NCBI GenBank assembly: GCA_021811745.1
Contig: JAJZNH010000984.1
Span: 1-6,472, forward strand
Direction: 5' to 3'
Length of the DNA stretch: 6,472 bases
From: Acidobacteriota bacterium
GTDB taxonomy: Bacteria; Acidobacteriota; Terriglobia; Terriglobales; Acidobacteriaceae
Shown: in pieces, positions 1 to 6,472 of the stretch
Position numbering within the stretch: position 1 is the stretch's first letter
Layout of the letters: every line of letters starts with the position of its first letter
Notes under the pieces: model-generated
What the model saw: only the letters and a program-made list of their open reading frames with translations
The model's database searches: none
Told to the model about the DNA's origin: nothing
Made by a program: the position numbers and the translations under genes

Positions 1-1
1 C

Positions 2-2353
2 GCCTCCAGCGGTCCAGGCATCAGCCTCATGCAGGAAGGCATCAGCTACATGGCCGGGGCCGAGCTGCCCTGCGTTATCGCCGACATCACCCGCGGCGGG
101 CCCGGACTCGGCAACATCGCCGCCGAGCAGAGCGATTATCATCAGGTGGTCAAGGGCGGCGGCCACGGCAACTACCGCACCCTCGTCCTGGCCCCGTACT
201 CCGTGCAGGAGATGGCCGACCTGACCGCGCTGGCCTTCGAGCTGGCGGCGCGCTACCGCAACCCCGCCGTCGTCCTCGCCGATGGCTTTGTCGGCCAGAT
301 GATGGAGCCCGTCGCGTTCCCGCAACAAGCCGTTGAAGCTCCGCTGCCGGCCTGGGCCGTCGCCGGCACCGCCGCCACGCGTCCTAACCTCGTCTCCTCG
401 CTCCATCTTGACATCGACGCGCTGGAGGAGCACAACCGCGCACTCGAAGAGAAGTACCGCCGCGCACAGCTCCAGGAGGCCCGCGCCGAGCAGTACCACG
501 CCGCCGGCGCCGACATCGTTCTCGTCGGCTACGGCATCGTGGGCCGCATTCTCAAGGCTGTCACCGCCGAGGCCCGCGCCGCCGGCCTGAACGTCGGCCT
601 CCTGCGGCCTGTCACCCTTTATCCATTCCCGGCCTCGCACTTTCAGTGCCTCGCCGCGCACGCCCGCGTCTTCATTGTCGTCGAGATGAGCAACGGCCAA
701 TTGCTTGAGGATGTGCGCCTGGCCCTCAACGGCGTGCGCCCGGTGGAGTTCTTCAACCGCATGGGCGGCAATGTTCCCGGCCACGAGGAAGTGCTGCGCT
801 TTGTCCGCGAGCAGGCGCGGCGTTACCTGCCTGGGGTCCAGGCCCGCAAAAACCGGCCGGCGGAGCGGCTGCCGGTTACCGTGGCGCAAGAGGAGCGTTT
901 GGCCTTCTCGAAGGCCAAATCCTTCTACGAGCGCTATGAACGCAAGGACGGCCTTCAGCACCAGACCCACTACTGCCCCGGCTGCGGCCACGGCATCATT
1001 CACAAGATGCTCGCCCAGGCCATCGACGACCTTGGCATCCAGGACCGTACCATCCTCATTGGCCCCGTCGGCTGCTCGGTTTTTACTTATTGCTACTTCG
1101 ACGTAGGCAATGTACAAGCCGCCCATGGCCGCGCCCCCGCCGTGGCTACGGCTATGAAGCGCAGCCGTCCTGAGGCCGTCGTCATCGGCTATCAGGGCGA
1201 TGGCGATCTGGCCGCCATCGGCTCGGCGGAGATCCTCCACGCCGCCAATCGCGGCGAGAACATCACGGTAATCTTCGTCAACAACGCCATCTACAGCATG
1301 ACCGGCGGCCAGGCCGCGCCCACCACCTTGCTCGGCCAGAAGACCACCACCACTCCCGAGGGCCGCAGCGCCGCTCGCGAAGGCTACCCGCTGCACATCA
1401 GCGAGCTGCTGTCCACGCTGGAGGCCCCCGTCTATATTGAGCGCGTCGGTCTGGGCGACAACAAGCAGATTGTCCAGGCCGCGCGCGCCATCCGCCGCGC
1501 CGTCGAGAACCAGGTGCGCGGCCTTGGCTTCTCGCTCATCGAAGTCCTTGCGCCCTGCCCCACCATCTGGAAGATGACCGCCGTCGAAGCCCAGCACTGG
1601 GTCCGCGACGAGATGGAGAAGACCTTCCCGCTGGGCGTCTTCTGCGATCGCACCAAGGACCGCATGCCTTTATCGCCGCCGGATTCCCCGCCTCCGCTCG
1701 CCGCCATACCAGGCATTCTCGGCCTCGCAGACGAGGCAACCCAAGGTCCTTCAGCTCCCGGTCGCCGTGGCGGCCCTCCGCTCAGGATGACAGCCGGGAA
1801 GGAGATCGATCTTCAGGTGCGCATCGCGGGCTTCGGAGGCCAGGGCGTTCTGCTCCTCGGCGAGGTCCTTGCCGAAGCCGGCCTCGACGCCGGCCTCGAA
1901 GTCTCCTGGCTGCCCTCTTACGGACCGGAGATGCGCTCGGGCACCTCCAACTGCCACGTGCGTCTCGCCAGCCACGAGATCGATTCGCCCCTGGTCACCT
2001 CGCCCAACGTGCTGGTGGCCATGAATGAGCCCTCGCTGCGCAAATTCGACCAGAGCGTGCGTCCCGGCGGATGGATCCTCTACAACGGCGACGAGTTCCC
2101 CGCCGATTGCGCGCGCACGGACGTGCATGTCCTGGCGCTGCCCTTTACCCATCTGGCCGACCAGCTCGGCGACCCGCGCGCCTCCAACATGATCATGCTC
2201 GGCGCCGTCCTTGAGATCGCGGGCGTCCTGCCTCAGGCCAGCATTGACGCCGCTTTACGCCGCCTCGTCAAGCGTCCCCAGTGGATCGAACTGGACGAGC
2301 GCGCCTTGGCCCAGGGACGCAAGCTCCTCAAAGAGTCCTTCGCGGAGGTGTGA
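2..2353 (+). CDS. Fused 2-oxoacid:ferredoxin oxidoreductase, alpha-beta-gamma (branched-chain / VOR type), 5'-partial
   Basis: Oxidatively decarboxylates a 2-oxoacid, probably branched-chain, to acyl-CoA plus CO2 using thiamine diphosphate (TPP), CoA and ferredoxin; cytoplasmic. The frame is open to the left edge, and the codons before the ATG at 29 read SSGPGISL, conserved VorB sequence, so the true start lies upstream. Alpha region (about 2-830) has VorB-like MQEGISY, RGGPGLG, KGGGHG and GQMMEPV. Beta region (about 905-1660) has YCPGCGHG. Cysteines at 974, 983, 1073 and 1556 are spaced like the four [4Fe-4S] ligands of family beta subunits. The TPP motif GDG...NN spans 1196-1285. Gamma region (about 1802-2350) has GFGGQG (1829-1846) and [12 protein letters not shown]. 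These regions are normally separate proteins; the Pro-rich beta-gamma linker contains a palindromic repeat. No ferredoxin-like delta domain is in the window. VOR assignment rests on remembered VorB/VorA similarity; another 2-oxoacid substrate is possible. Confidence 0.9.
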   Translation, partial: ASSGPGISLMQEGISYMAGAELPCVIADITRGGPGLGNIAAEQSDYHQVVKGGGHGNYRTLVLAPYSVQEMADLTALAFELAARYRNPAVVLADGFVGQMMEPVAFPQQAVEAPLPAWAVAGTAATRPNLVSSLHLDIDALEEHNRALEEKYRRAQLQEARAEQYHAAGADIVLVGYGIVGRILKAVTAEARAAGLNVGLLRPVTLYPFPASHFQCLAAHARVFIVVEMSNGQLLEDVRLALNGVRPVEFFNRMGGNVPGHEEVLRFVREQARRYLPGVQARKNRPAERLPVTVAQEERLAFSKAKSFYERYERKDGLQHQTHYCPGCGHGIIHKMLAQAIDDLGIQDRTILIGPVGCSVFTYCYFDVGNVQAAHGRAPAVATAMKRSRPEAVVIGYQGDGDLAAIGSAEILHAANRGENITVIFVNNAIYSMTGGQAAPTTLLGQKTTTTPEGRSAAREGYPLHISELLSTLEAPVYIERVGLGDNKQIVQAARAIRRAVENQVRGLGFSLIEVLAPCPTIWKMTAVEAQHWVRDEMEKTFPLGVFCDRTKDRMPLSPPDSPPPLAAIPGILGLADEATQGPSAPGRRGGPPLRMTAGKEIDLQVRIAGFGGQGVLLLGEVLAEAGLDAGLEVSWLPSYGPEMRSGTSNCHVRLASHEIDSPLVTSPNVLVAMNEPSLRKFDQSVRPGGWILYNGDEFPADCARTDVHVLALPFTHLADQLGDPRASNMIMLGAVLEIAGVLPQASIDAALRRLVKRPQWIELDERALAQGRKLLKESFAEV
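1743..1792 (-). repeat. Imperfect palindromic dispersed-type repeat inside the coding linker
   Basis: On the minus strand this reads TGTCATCCTGAGCGGAG, a GC-rich core, then GAAGGACCTT. That pattern resembles a short repeat I recall as common between genes in Acidobacteriota and other GC-rich genomes; this is memory, not a search. On the + strand the outer arms are GTCCT and AGGAT (one G-T pair). Inside is a 7-bp stem, GGTCGCC against GGCGGCC with one G-T pair, around GT. The element is translated in frame in the linker between beta and gamma regions. It also contains the only plausible internal gamma start, the ATG at 1787, which has no convincing SD. Confidence 0.55.
2344..2350 (+). promoter_or_regulatory. 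SD sequence of ilvE
   Basis: GGAGGTG lies four bases before the ATG at 2355, inside the last codons of the oxidoreductase gene. It selects this start over the frame-compatible upstream ATG at 2211, which would add residues unlike any aminotransferase. The one-base gap between stop and start suggests translational coupling. Confidence 0.8.
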
Positions 2354-2354
2354 G

Positions 2355-3341
2355 ATGAATCCCGGTTCCCATCCCCATTTGACCGTCTACTTCGGCGGGC
2401 AATTCGTGCCCCTCGCCGAGGCCCGCGTCGGAATCCTCACCCACGCCCTGCATTACGGCACGGGCGTCTTTGAGGGCATTCGCGCCTACTGGAACGCCGC
2501 CGCGGAAGAGCTCTACGTCCTGCGCCCTCGCGAGCACTACCAGCGCTGGCTGCGCAACTGCGGCATCCTCCACATCAACCTTCCGCTGCCGCCGGAAGAG
2601 TTGTGCGCCCTCACCGTCGAGCTCGCGCGCCGCAACAGCTTTCGCGCCGGCATTTACGTCCGACCTCTGGCCTACAAGTCCGCCGAGCGCATCGGCGTCA
2701 GCCCCGACGATCAGGACGCCTTCGCCATCGTCGCCCTGCCCTACGGCGAATACTTGCATAGCGAAAAGGGCCTGCACGCCGGCGTCAGCTCCTGGCGCCG
2801 CGTCGAGGACAACGCCATTCCCGCACGCGCCAAGATCTGCGGAGCCTACGTCAACAGCGCGCTGGCCAGCGACGATGCCCGCCGCAGCGGCTTCGACGAA
2901 GCCATCTTCCTCAACGAAGACGGCCACGTGGCTGAAGGCGCCGCCTCCAATCTCTTCATGGTCCGCAACGGAACCCTCATCACCCCGCCGCTCTCCGATA
3001 ACGTGCTCGAGGGCATCACGCGCGCCTCGGTGATGGAACTGGCCGCGCGCGAACTCGGCCTCCAAACCGTCGAGCGCTCCATCGACCGCAGCGAACTCTA
3101 CGTCTGCGACGAGCTCTTCTTCACCGGCACGGCAGTCGGCTTGGCCCCTGTAGCGCAGATCGATCATCGTCCCGTCGGCAACGGCGCCGCCGGACCCCTT
3201 ACCCTCCGCCTGCGCCGGTTGTACGCCGATGCCGTGCACGGACAGTTGCCTGCTTACCGGAAGTGGCTCCTCCCGGTTTACCAGGCAGGCCAGGAACCGC
3301 CGCAGGATGCGGTTCATCTGGCAGGGACAAGCGTCGCCTGA
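2355..3341 (+). CDS. ilvE: Branched-chain-amino-acid aminotransferase (class IV, PLP-dependent)
   Basis: Transfers the amino group between Val, Leu or Ile and 2-oxoglutarate, giving the branched 2-oxoacid and glutamate; cytoplasmic. The 328-residue product is slightly longer than E. coli IlvE. Visible family marks are GTGVFEGIRAY near the N-terminus, YVRPLAYKS, and ARAKICGAYVNS, whose Lys160 (codon 2832-2834) is the expected PLP Schiff-base lysine. The class IV block follows, with DEAIFLNEDG, EGAASNLF (Glu contacting the PLP ring) and DNVLEGITR. The C-terminus (PVYQAGQEPPQDAVHLAGTSVA) runs past the usual family end. The gene starts one base after the oxidoreductase stop, so the two are almost certainly co-transcribed, with this enzyme supplying or consuming that enzyme's 2-oxoacid. 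A D-amino-acid transaminase or aminodeoxychorismate lyase is less likely given the BCAT-like FEGIRAY motif and this neighbour. Confidence 0.93.
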   Translation: MNPGSHPHLTVYFGGQFVPLAEARVGILTHALHYGTGVFEGIRAYWNAAAEELYVLRPREHYQRWLRNCGILHINLPLPPEELCALTVELARRNSFRAGIYVRPLAYKSAERIGVSPDDQDAFAIVALPYGEYLHSEKGLHAGVSSWRRVEDNAIPARAKICGAYVNSALASDDARRSGFDEAIFLNEDGHVAEGAASNLFMVRNGTLITPPLSDNVLEGITRASVMELAARELGLQTVERSIDRSELYVCDELFFTGTAVGLAPVAQIDHRPVGNGAAGPLTLRLRRLYADAVHGQLPAYRKWLLPVYQAGQEPPQDAVHLAGTSVA

Positions 3342-3404
3342 GCGGCGCCGGCCCGCTGCGCCCCCCAATGTTTTATCGCGCCGCGCGCCGCCTCCGGCCC
3401 AGGC

Positions 3405-3411
3405 AAGGAGG
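3405..3411 (+). promoter_or_regulatory. SD sequence of gdhA
   Basis: AAGGAGG lies seven bases before the ATG at 3419. It is a near-perfect SD and fixes this start over the longer open frame that begins at 3263 inside ilvE. Confidence 0.85.
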
Positions 3412-3418
3412 ATCAGTC

Positions 3419-4678
3419 ATGCCCACCACAACCAGTACAGGGAATGCCTACGAGATGGCCCTGGAGAACTTCGATGCGGCTGCCGATGTGCTGGAGCTCG
3501 ACAGGGATATCCGGGAGATGATCAAGTTTCCCGAGCGCAGCCTCACGGTCACCTTGCCCGTGCGCATGGACGACGGCCACATTCATTGCTTCGAGGGCTA
3601 TCGCGTGCAACACAGCTCGGCGCGCGGCCCGTCCAAGGGCGGCATCCGCTATCATCCCCAGGTCACGCTCGATGAGGTAAAGGCGCTGGCCACCTGGATG
3701 ACCTGGAAGTGCGCGGTCGTCAATATTCCCTTCGGCGGCAGCAAGGGCGGCGTCGCCTGTGACCCCAAGCACATGTCCCAGGGCGAGCTTGAGCGCATGA
3801 CCCGCCGCTACACCAGCGCCATTCTTCCCTTGATCGGCCCTGAACAGGACATTCCTGCGCCCGACGTCTACACCAACGCCCAGGTCATGGCCTGGATCAT
3901 GGATACCTACAGCATGACCAAGGGCTATCCCATCCCCGGCGTGGTCACCGGCAAGCCCATCAGCCTGGGCGGATCGCTAGGCCGCAATGAAGCCACCGGC
4001 CGCGGCGTCTTCTACACCATCCAGTACGCCTGCGAGCATCTCCACATGCCCCTCAAAGGAGCTACCGTCGCGGTGCAGGGCTTTGGCAACGCCGGCTCCA
4101 TCGCCGCGCAACTGCTCTACGAGGCCGGAGCCAAAGTCATTGCCGTGAGTGATCTGCCAGGCTGCGTCTACAACTCCGGCGGCCTCAATATTCCGGAGCT
4201 CATCCACATGAAAGTTCTCTGCGGCCGTATCGAGGGATTTCCGGAGAGCGAGCCCATCGATCCCGCTGAGATGCTGGCCCTGCCGTGCGACATTCTCGTC
4301 CCGGCCGCCCTCGAAAACATGATCCACGCCGAGAACGCCGCCTCTATCCGCGCGCGCATCATCGCCGAAGCGGCCAACGGTCCCGTCACCCCCGCCGCCG
4401 ACCGCATTCTCCAGAGCAAGGGTGTCTTCATCATCCCCGACATTCTCTGCAACGCCGGCGGCGTCACCGTCTCCTACTTCGAGTGGGTGCAGGACGAGCA
4501 GCACCTCTTCTGGGAGGCCCAGGACATCTACAACCGCCTTGAGCGCGTGATGAACACCGCCTTCCGCGACGTGCTCAAGTTCCATCTCGACCGCAAGCTG
4601 CCCATGCGCATCGCCGCCAACATGCTGGGCATTGGCCGCGTCGCTGAGGCCGTCCAGATTCGCGGCATCTATCCGTAG
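3419..4678 (+). CDS. gdhA: Glutamate dehydrogenase (Glu/Leu/Phe/Val dehydrogenase family)
   Basis: Catalyses reversible oxidative deamination of glutamate to 2-oxoglutarate and ammonia with NAD(P); normally a cytoplasmic hexamer. The 419-residue length fits the small hexameric class. The N-terminal substrate domain carries GPSKGGIRYHP, KCAVVNIPFGGSKGG with catalytic Lys109 (codon 3743-3745), and PAPDVYTN with Asp149 (codon 3863-3865). The Rossmann domain has GFGNAG at residues 221-226, followed by AVSD at the end of the second strand; that acidic residue is compatible with NAD but does not exclude NADP. Near the C-terminus are AEAANGPVTP and PDILCNAGGVTVSYFEW, both typical. The 77-base gap after ilvE has no convincing terminator, so read-through is likely. 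In this setting it recycles glutamate made by IlvE. A leucine or valine dehydrogenase is less likely because those are shorter and differ at the substrate motifs. Confidence 0.95.
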   Translation: MPTTTSTGNAYEMALENFDAAADVLELDRDIREMIKFPERSLTVTLPVRMDDGHIHCFEGYRVQHSSARGPSKGGIRYHPQVTLDEVKALATWMTWKCAVVNIPFGGSKGGVACDPKHMSQGELERMTRRYTSAILPLIGPEQDIPAPDVYTNAQVMAWIMDTYSMTKGYPIPGVVTGKPISLGGSLGRNEATGRGVFYTIQYACEHLHMPLKGATVAVQGFGNAGSIAAQLLYEAGAKVIAVSDLPGCVYNSGGLNIPELIHMKVLCGRIEGFPESEPIDPAEMLALPCDILVPAALENMIHAENAASIRARIIAEAANGPVTPAADRILQSKGVFIIPDILCNAGGVTVSYFEWVQDEQHLFWEAQDIYNRLERVMNTAFRDVLKFHLDRKLPMRIAANMLGIGRVAEAVQIRGIYP

Positions 4679-4710
4679 CGCATTTTCGTGGCGCCCGGGT
4701 TCCTCCTCGC

Positions 4711-4718
4711 AGTATGCT
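4711..4718 (+). promoter_or_regulatory. Possible -10 box upstream of the xylanase gene
   Basis: AGTATGCT contains TATGCT, and AGTATTCT occurs at 6001-6008 before the next gene; with the following G the two match in eight of nine bases. No good -35 box sits at 16-18 bases upstream of either. The distances to the start codons differ (88 versus 41 bases), so one or both may be chance. Confidence 0.2.
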
Positions 4719-4747
4719 GTTCCGGAGCCTGGGCAGCCCGGACCTCA

Positions 4748-4768
4748 ACCCCAGAAATGTTCTGGGGT
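4748..4768 (+). promoter_or_regulatory. Perfect 9-bp inverted repeat upstream of the xylanase gene
   Basis: Arms ACCCCAGAA and TTCTGGGGT are exact reverse complements around the triplet ATG. It lies 14 bases before the SD. It could be a dimeric-repressor operator or a hairpin in the leader RNA. No T-run follows, so an intrinsic terminator for gdhA is unlikely. Confidence 0.45.
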
Positions 4769-4789
4769 CTTCGAGAAAGCGAAAGGAGG
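4760..4789 (+). promoter_or_regulatory. Leader element and SD of the xylanase gene, paired with the one at 6005
   Basis: TTCTGGG (4760-4766) is followed by seven bases ending TTCG, the loop AGAAAG (4774-4779), and CGAA (4780-4783), which pairs with TTCG. The SD AAAGGAGG (4782-4789) overlaps the 3' arm and lies nine bases before the ATG at 4799. The layout aligns without gaps to 6005-6030. The SD itself is firm; the regulatory reading is inference. Confidence 0.4.
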
Positions 4790-4798
4790 CATCACAAT

Positions 4799-5929
4799 AT
4801 GGCGGTAAACATGCGATCAGCGGCATGGGTGGGTATGTTAGCGGTAGCGATGACCGCGACAGCCAACGCCCCTACGTCTCTGAAAAACGCCTATAAGGGA
4901 GATTTCTTCGTCGGCGCGGCCATCAACGCGCCGGAGATCACAGGAGAAGATCAACGCCTCGATGCCATCATCGAGACGCAGTTCAACTCCATTTCCCCGG
5001 AGAACGCGCTCAAGTGGGTGGTCGTCCATCCCCAGCCTGGCAAATACAATTTCACCCTGGCTGACCAGTACGTGGCCTTCGGCCTAAAGCACCACATGTT
5101 CATGCTCGGCCACTGCCTAGTATGGCATAGCCAGGTTCCGGCGTGGGTTTTTCGCGACGCCAAAGGCAATCTCCTCAGCCGCGACGCCCTGCTCGCCCGC
5201 ATGCGCCGCCATATTCAAACGGTGGTGGGCCGTTACAGAGGAAAGATTCAGAGCTGGGACGTCGTCAACGAGGCGCTCAATGAAGACGGAACCATTCGCC
5301 AGTCGCTGTGGTACAAGATCATCGGACCCGACTATATCGAGAAAGCCTTCGAATACGCGCATGAAGCCGACCCCAAAGCTTTGCTCGGCTATAACGACTA
5401 CAACCTGGAAAGACCCGCCAAGCGCCAGGGAGCCATCGCGCTCGTCAAAAAGCTGAAGGCGGAGGGGATCCCGATCGCCTACGTCGGCCTTCAGAATCAC
5501 GATAGCCTCACCTGGCCCACAGCTCAGCAGGAAGACGCCACCATCTCTGCCTTTGCGGCCCTAGGAGTCAAGGTCACGATCTCGGAGCTGGATATTAACG
5601 TGCTCCCCTCTGCCGCGGCTTCGCCAACCGCCGATGTGAACTTCCACTTGCGCCAGAATCCCAAGCTGAATCCATACGTGAACGGCCTGCCGGAGTCCGT
5701 GCAGCAGGAGCTGGCGGCGCGTTACGCAAGCCTGTTTCGGGTCTTCCTGAAGCATCGCGGCCAGGTCATGCGCGTGACCTTCTGGGGTGTCACCGACCGA
5801 AATTCCTGGCTCAATAACTTTCCGGTGCGGGGACGCACCAACTACCCGCTGCTCTTCGACCGCGATGGAAAGCCCAAGCCTGCTTTCTATGCGGTCATGC
5901 GCGTAGCCGCCCAGTCCTCTCCGCACTGA
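4799..5929 (+). CDS. Secreted GH10 endo-1,4-beta-xylanase
   Basis: Hydrolyses internal beta-1,4 bonds of xylan with retention of configuration; exported. The 376-residue protein starts with a signal peptide (MRSA, then a hydrophobic stretch, then ATANA at about residue 24), giving a periplasmic or secreted product. One GH10 barrel fills the rest. NSISPENALKW and LVWHSQVPAW are typical early motifs. WDVVNEAL holds acid/base Glu158 (codon 5270-5272), and TISELDIN holds nucleophile Glu263 (codon 5585-5587), spaced as usual for GH10. LQNH, RVTFWGVTDRNSWL and the closing PKPAFYAVM also fit. There is no carbohydrate-binding module or sorting domain. The ATG at 4799 is preferred by its SD; a Met at 4811 would also leave a signal peptide but sits too far from it. 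It is not part of the amino-acid pathway upstream and probably has its own promoter. Confidence 0.95.
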   Translation: MAVNMRSAAWVGMLAVAMTATANAPTSLKNAYKGDFFVGAAINAPEITGEDQRLDAIIETQFNSISPENALKWVVVHPQPGKYNFTLADQYVAFGLKHHMFMLGHCLVWHSQVPAWVFRDAKGNLLSRDALLARMRRHIQTVVGRYRGKIQSWDVVNEALNEDGTIRQSLWYKIIGPDYIEKAFEYAHEADPKALLGYNDYNLERPAKRQGAIALVKKLKAEGIPIAYVGLQNHDSLTWPTAQQEDATISAFAALGVKVTISELDINVLPSAAASPTADVNFHLRQNPKLNPYVNGLPESVQQELAARYASLFRVFLKHRGQVMRVTFWGVTDRNSWLNNFPVRGRTNYPLLFDRDGKPKPAFYAVMRVAAQSSPH

Positions 5930-5947
5930 GTGGCCGCGCCCTGGCTG

Positions 5948-5975
5948 CCCCAGGTCTCGCATTTGAGGCCTGGGG
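5948..5975 (+). terminator. Hairpin after the xylanase gene, probable terminator without a T-tract
   Basis: It starts 18 bases past the stop. CCCCAGG pairs with CCTGGGG, and the stem continues inward through a T-G pair, CTC with GAG, and a G-T pair, giving about 12 bp around a CATT loop. ATTGCGC follows instead of a T-run, so it may stabilise the 3' end or need Rho or other factors rather than act as a classical intrinsic terminator. Confidence 0.5.
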
Positions 5976-6004
5976 ATTGCGCACGCGCCCGACCAGTGGG
6001 AGTA

Positions 6005-6032
6005 TTCTGGGACCTCTGAGAAAACAGAGGAG
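6005..6032 (+). promoter_or_regulatory. Leader element with SD-sequestering hairpin before the metallo-hydrolase gene
   Basis: TTCTGGG (6005-6011) precedes a perfect 6-bp stem, CCTCTG (6013-6018) with CAGAGG (6025-6030), around the A-rich loop AGAAAA. The 3' arm overlaps the SD AGAGGAG (6026-6032), nine bases before the ATG at 6042, so folding would partly hide the SD. Alternatively TATTCT (6003-6008) is a -10 box and transcription begins inside the 5' arm, which would break the hairpin. A weak TTGCGC at 5977 is 20 bases upstream of it, longer than a usual spacer. Confidence 0.4.
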
Positions 6033-6041
6033 AAATTCCCC

Positions 6042-6472
6042 ATGCGAAACTCTCTTGCCGCTTGTCTCTGCGCTGCGGCGCTCGCAATCCCGGGCCTGGG
6101 CGCCGCGCAAGCGCCGTCCGCGGCGGCCTTTCAAGTTCATCAGCTGACTGCAACTGTCTATTGGGTCGAAGGCGGCGGCGGCAACAGCGGCGTCGTTGTC
6201 GGGAACAACGGAGTGATCGTGATCGATGCCAAGATGACCCCAGCGGGCGGCAAGGAGCTTCTTCAAGACGTGGCAAAGATCACTCCTAAGCCGGTCACCA
6301 CCGTCATCCTCACCCATAGCGACATCGATCACATTGGCGGCTTGGTAGCGTTTCCCACTGGCCTAACGATCATCGCTCACAAGAACGATCTGAAGGAACA
6401 GGAAGAAGCCCTGAAGCAGGGCGGCCGCGGCGCTCCGTCCCCCAATCACCTGCCCAACAAAATTGTCAGCGC
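6042..6472 (+). CDS. Exported metallo-beta-lactamase-fold hydrolase, 3'-partial
   Basis: Predicted zinc hydrolase of unknown substrate, exported to the periplasm or beyond. The start follows a good SD, and about 143 codons are present before the window ends. Residues 1-24 (MRNSL, hydrophobic core, GAAQA) form a signal peptide. The fold's opening strands follow: TVYWVEGGGGNSGVVVGNNGVIVIDAKMTP matches the usual N-terminal half, in which a Gly/Asn-rich turn leads to an Asp at a strand end. The metal motif THSDIDHIGG gives His92, Asp94, Asp96 and His97, that is HxDxDH rather than the canonical HxHxDH. The remaining ligands lie beyond the edge. The fold covers lactamases, lactonases, glyoxalase II-like and other enzymes, and nothing visible picks among them. 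The gene follows the xylanase hairpin and has its own leader, so it is probably a separate transcript. Confidence 0.85.
   Translation, partial: MRNSLAACLCAAALAIPGLGAAQAPSAAAFQVHQLTATVYWVEGGGGNSGVVVGNNGVIVIDAKMTPAGGKELLQDVAKITPKPVTTVILTHSDIDHIGGLVAFPTGLTIIAHKNDLKEQEEALKQGGRGAPSPNHLPNKIVS

Noticed and set aside
29..31. ATG at 29 as the start of the oxidoreductase
   Set aside because: The frame stays open to position 2, and those codons match conserved VorB sequence preceding MQEGISY; no SD is seen before 29.
1787..1789. ATG at 1787 as the start of a separate gamma-subunit gene
   Set aside because: It would give a normal-length gamma subunit, but there is no stop between beta and gamma, no convincing SD, and the ATG lies within the palindromic repeat.
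2328..3368. A 346-codon open frame on the minus strand opposite ilvE
   Set aside because: It mirrors the G/C-biased codons of ilvE, has low-complexity Ala/Gly/Val/Asp content, no recognisable motif and no SD. The + strand gene has clear family motifs throughout.
3341..3374. Terminator between ilvE and gdhA
   Set aside because: AGCGG pairs with CCGCT for only 5 bp and TTTT comes 14 bases later, too far for an intrinsic terminator. Read-through seems likelier.
3977..4585. A 202-codon open frame on the minus strand opposite gdhA
   Set aside because: It is a shadow of the well-supported glutamate dehydrogenase, with acidic low-complexity composition and no domain signal.
4714..4896. A 60-codon + strand open frame overlapping the xylanase leader
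   Set aside because: It runs through the inverted repeat and SD into the xylanase in another frame, and has no SD or recognisable product.
6054..6065. Lipobox LAAC near the N-terminus of the metallo-hydrolase
   Set aside because: The Cys is residue 8, with almost no hydrophobic stretch before it; the hydrophobic core comes after, which fits an ordinary signal peptide better.

Overview
The window is GC-rich bacterial DNA with strong G/C preference at third codon positions. It holds five genes, all on the + strand. Good Shine-Dalgarno (SD) sequences set four of the starts; the first gene begins before the window. My best guess at the source is an Acidobacteriota-like soil or sediment bacterium. 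The grounds are the GC-rich codon use, the mix of a ferredoxin-linked 2-oxoacid oxidoreductase with secreted hydrolases, the style of the GH10 protein, and a 'GTCATCCTGAG...GAAGGACCT' type dispersed repeat. This is an inference and no marker gene confirms it.

Positions 2-4678 form an amino-acid catabolic block. A long open frame entering from the left encodes a fused 2-oxoacid:ferredoxin oxidoreductase of the branched-chain (VOR) type, with alpha, beta and gamma regions in one chain. One base after its stop begins a branched-chain aminotransferase (ilvE), and 77 bases after that gene a Glu/Leu/Phe/Val-type glutamate dehydrogenase (gdhA). Together they make a closed scheme. IlvE moves the amino group of Val, Leu or Ile to 2-oxoglutarate, GDH releases it as ammonia and regenerates 2-oxoglutarate, and the VOR chain converts the branched 2-oxoacid to acyl-CoA with reduced ferredoxin. 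All steps are reversible in principle, so biosynthesis under reducing conditions is also possible.

Positions 4679-6472 hold two exported proteins, each apparently with its own leader. The first is a secreted GH10 endo-xylanase (4799-5929), followed by a 12-bp-stem hairpin. The second is a periplasmic or secreted metallo-beta-lactamase-fold protein (from 6042) cut off by the right edge of the window. The two leaders share a gap-free aligned element: TTCTGGG, then seven bases, then an AGAAAR loop closed by a short stem that runs into the SD. Two stem pairs differ in a compensatory way.

The main points of interest are the alpha-beta-gamma fusion order (unlike single-chain pyruvate:ferredoxin oxidoreductase), a translated palindromic repeat inside the beta-gamma linker, and the shared leader element. 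No RNA genes, CRISPR arrays, transposases or attachment sites were seen. No stretch over 300 bases lacks a gene; the gaps are 77, 120 and 112 bases.
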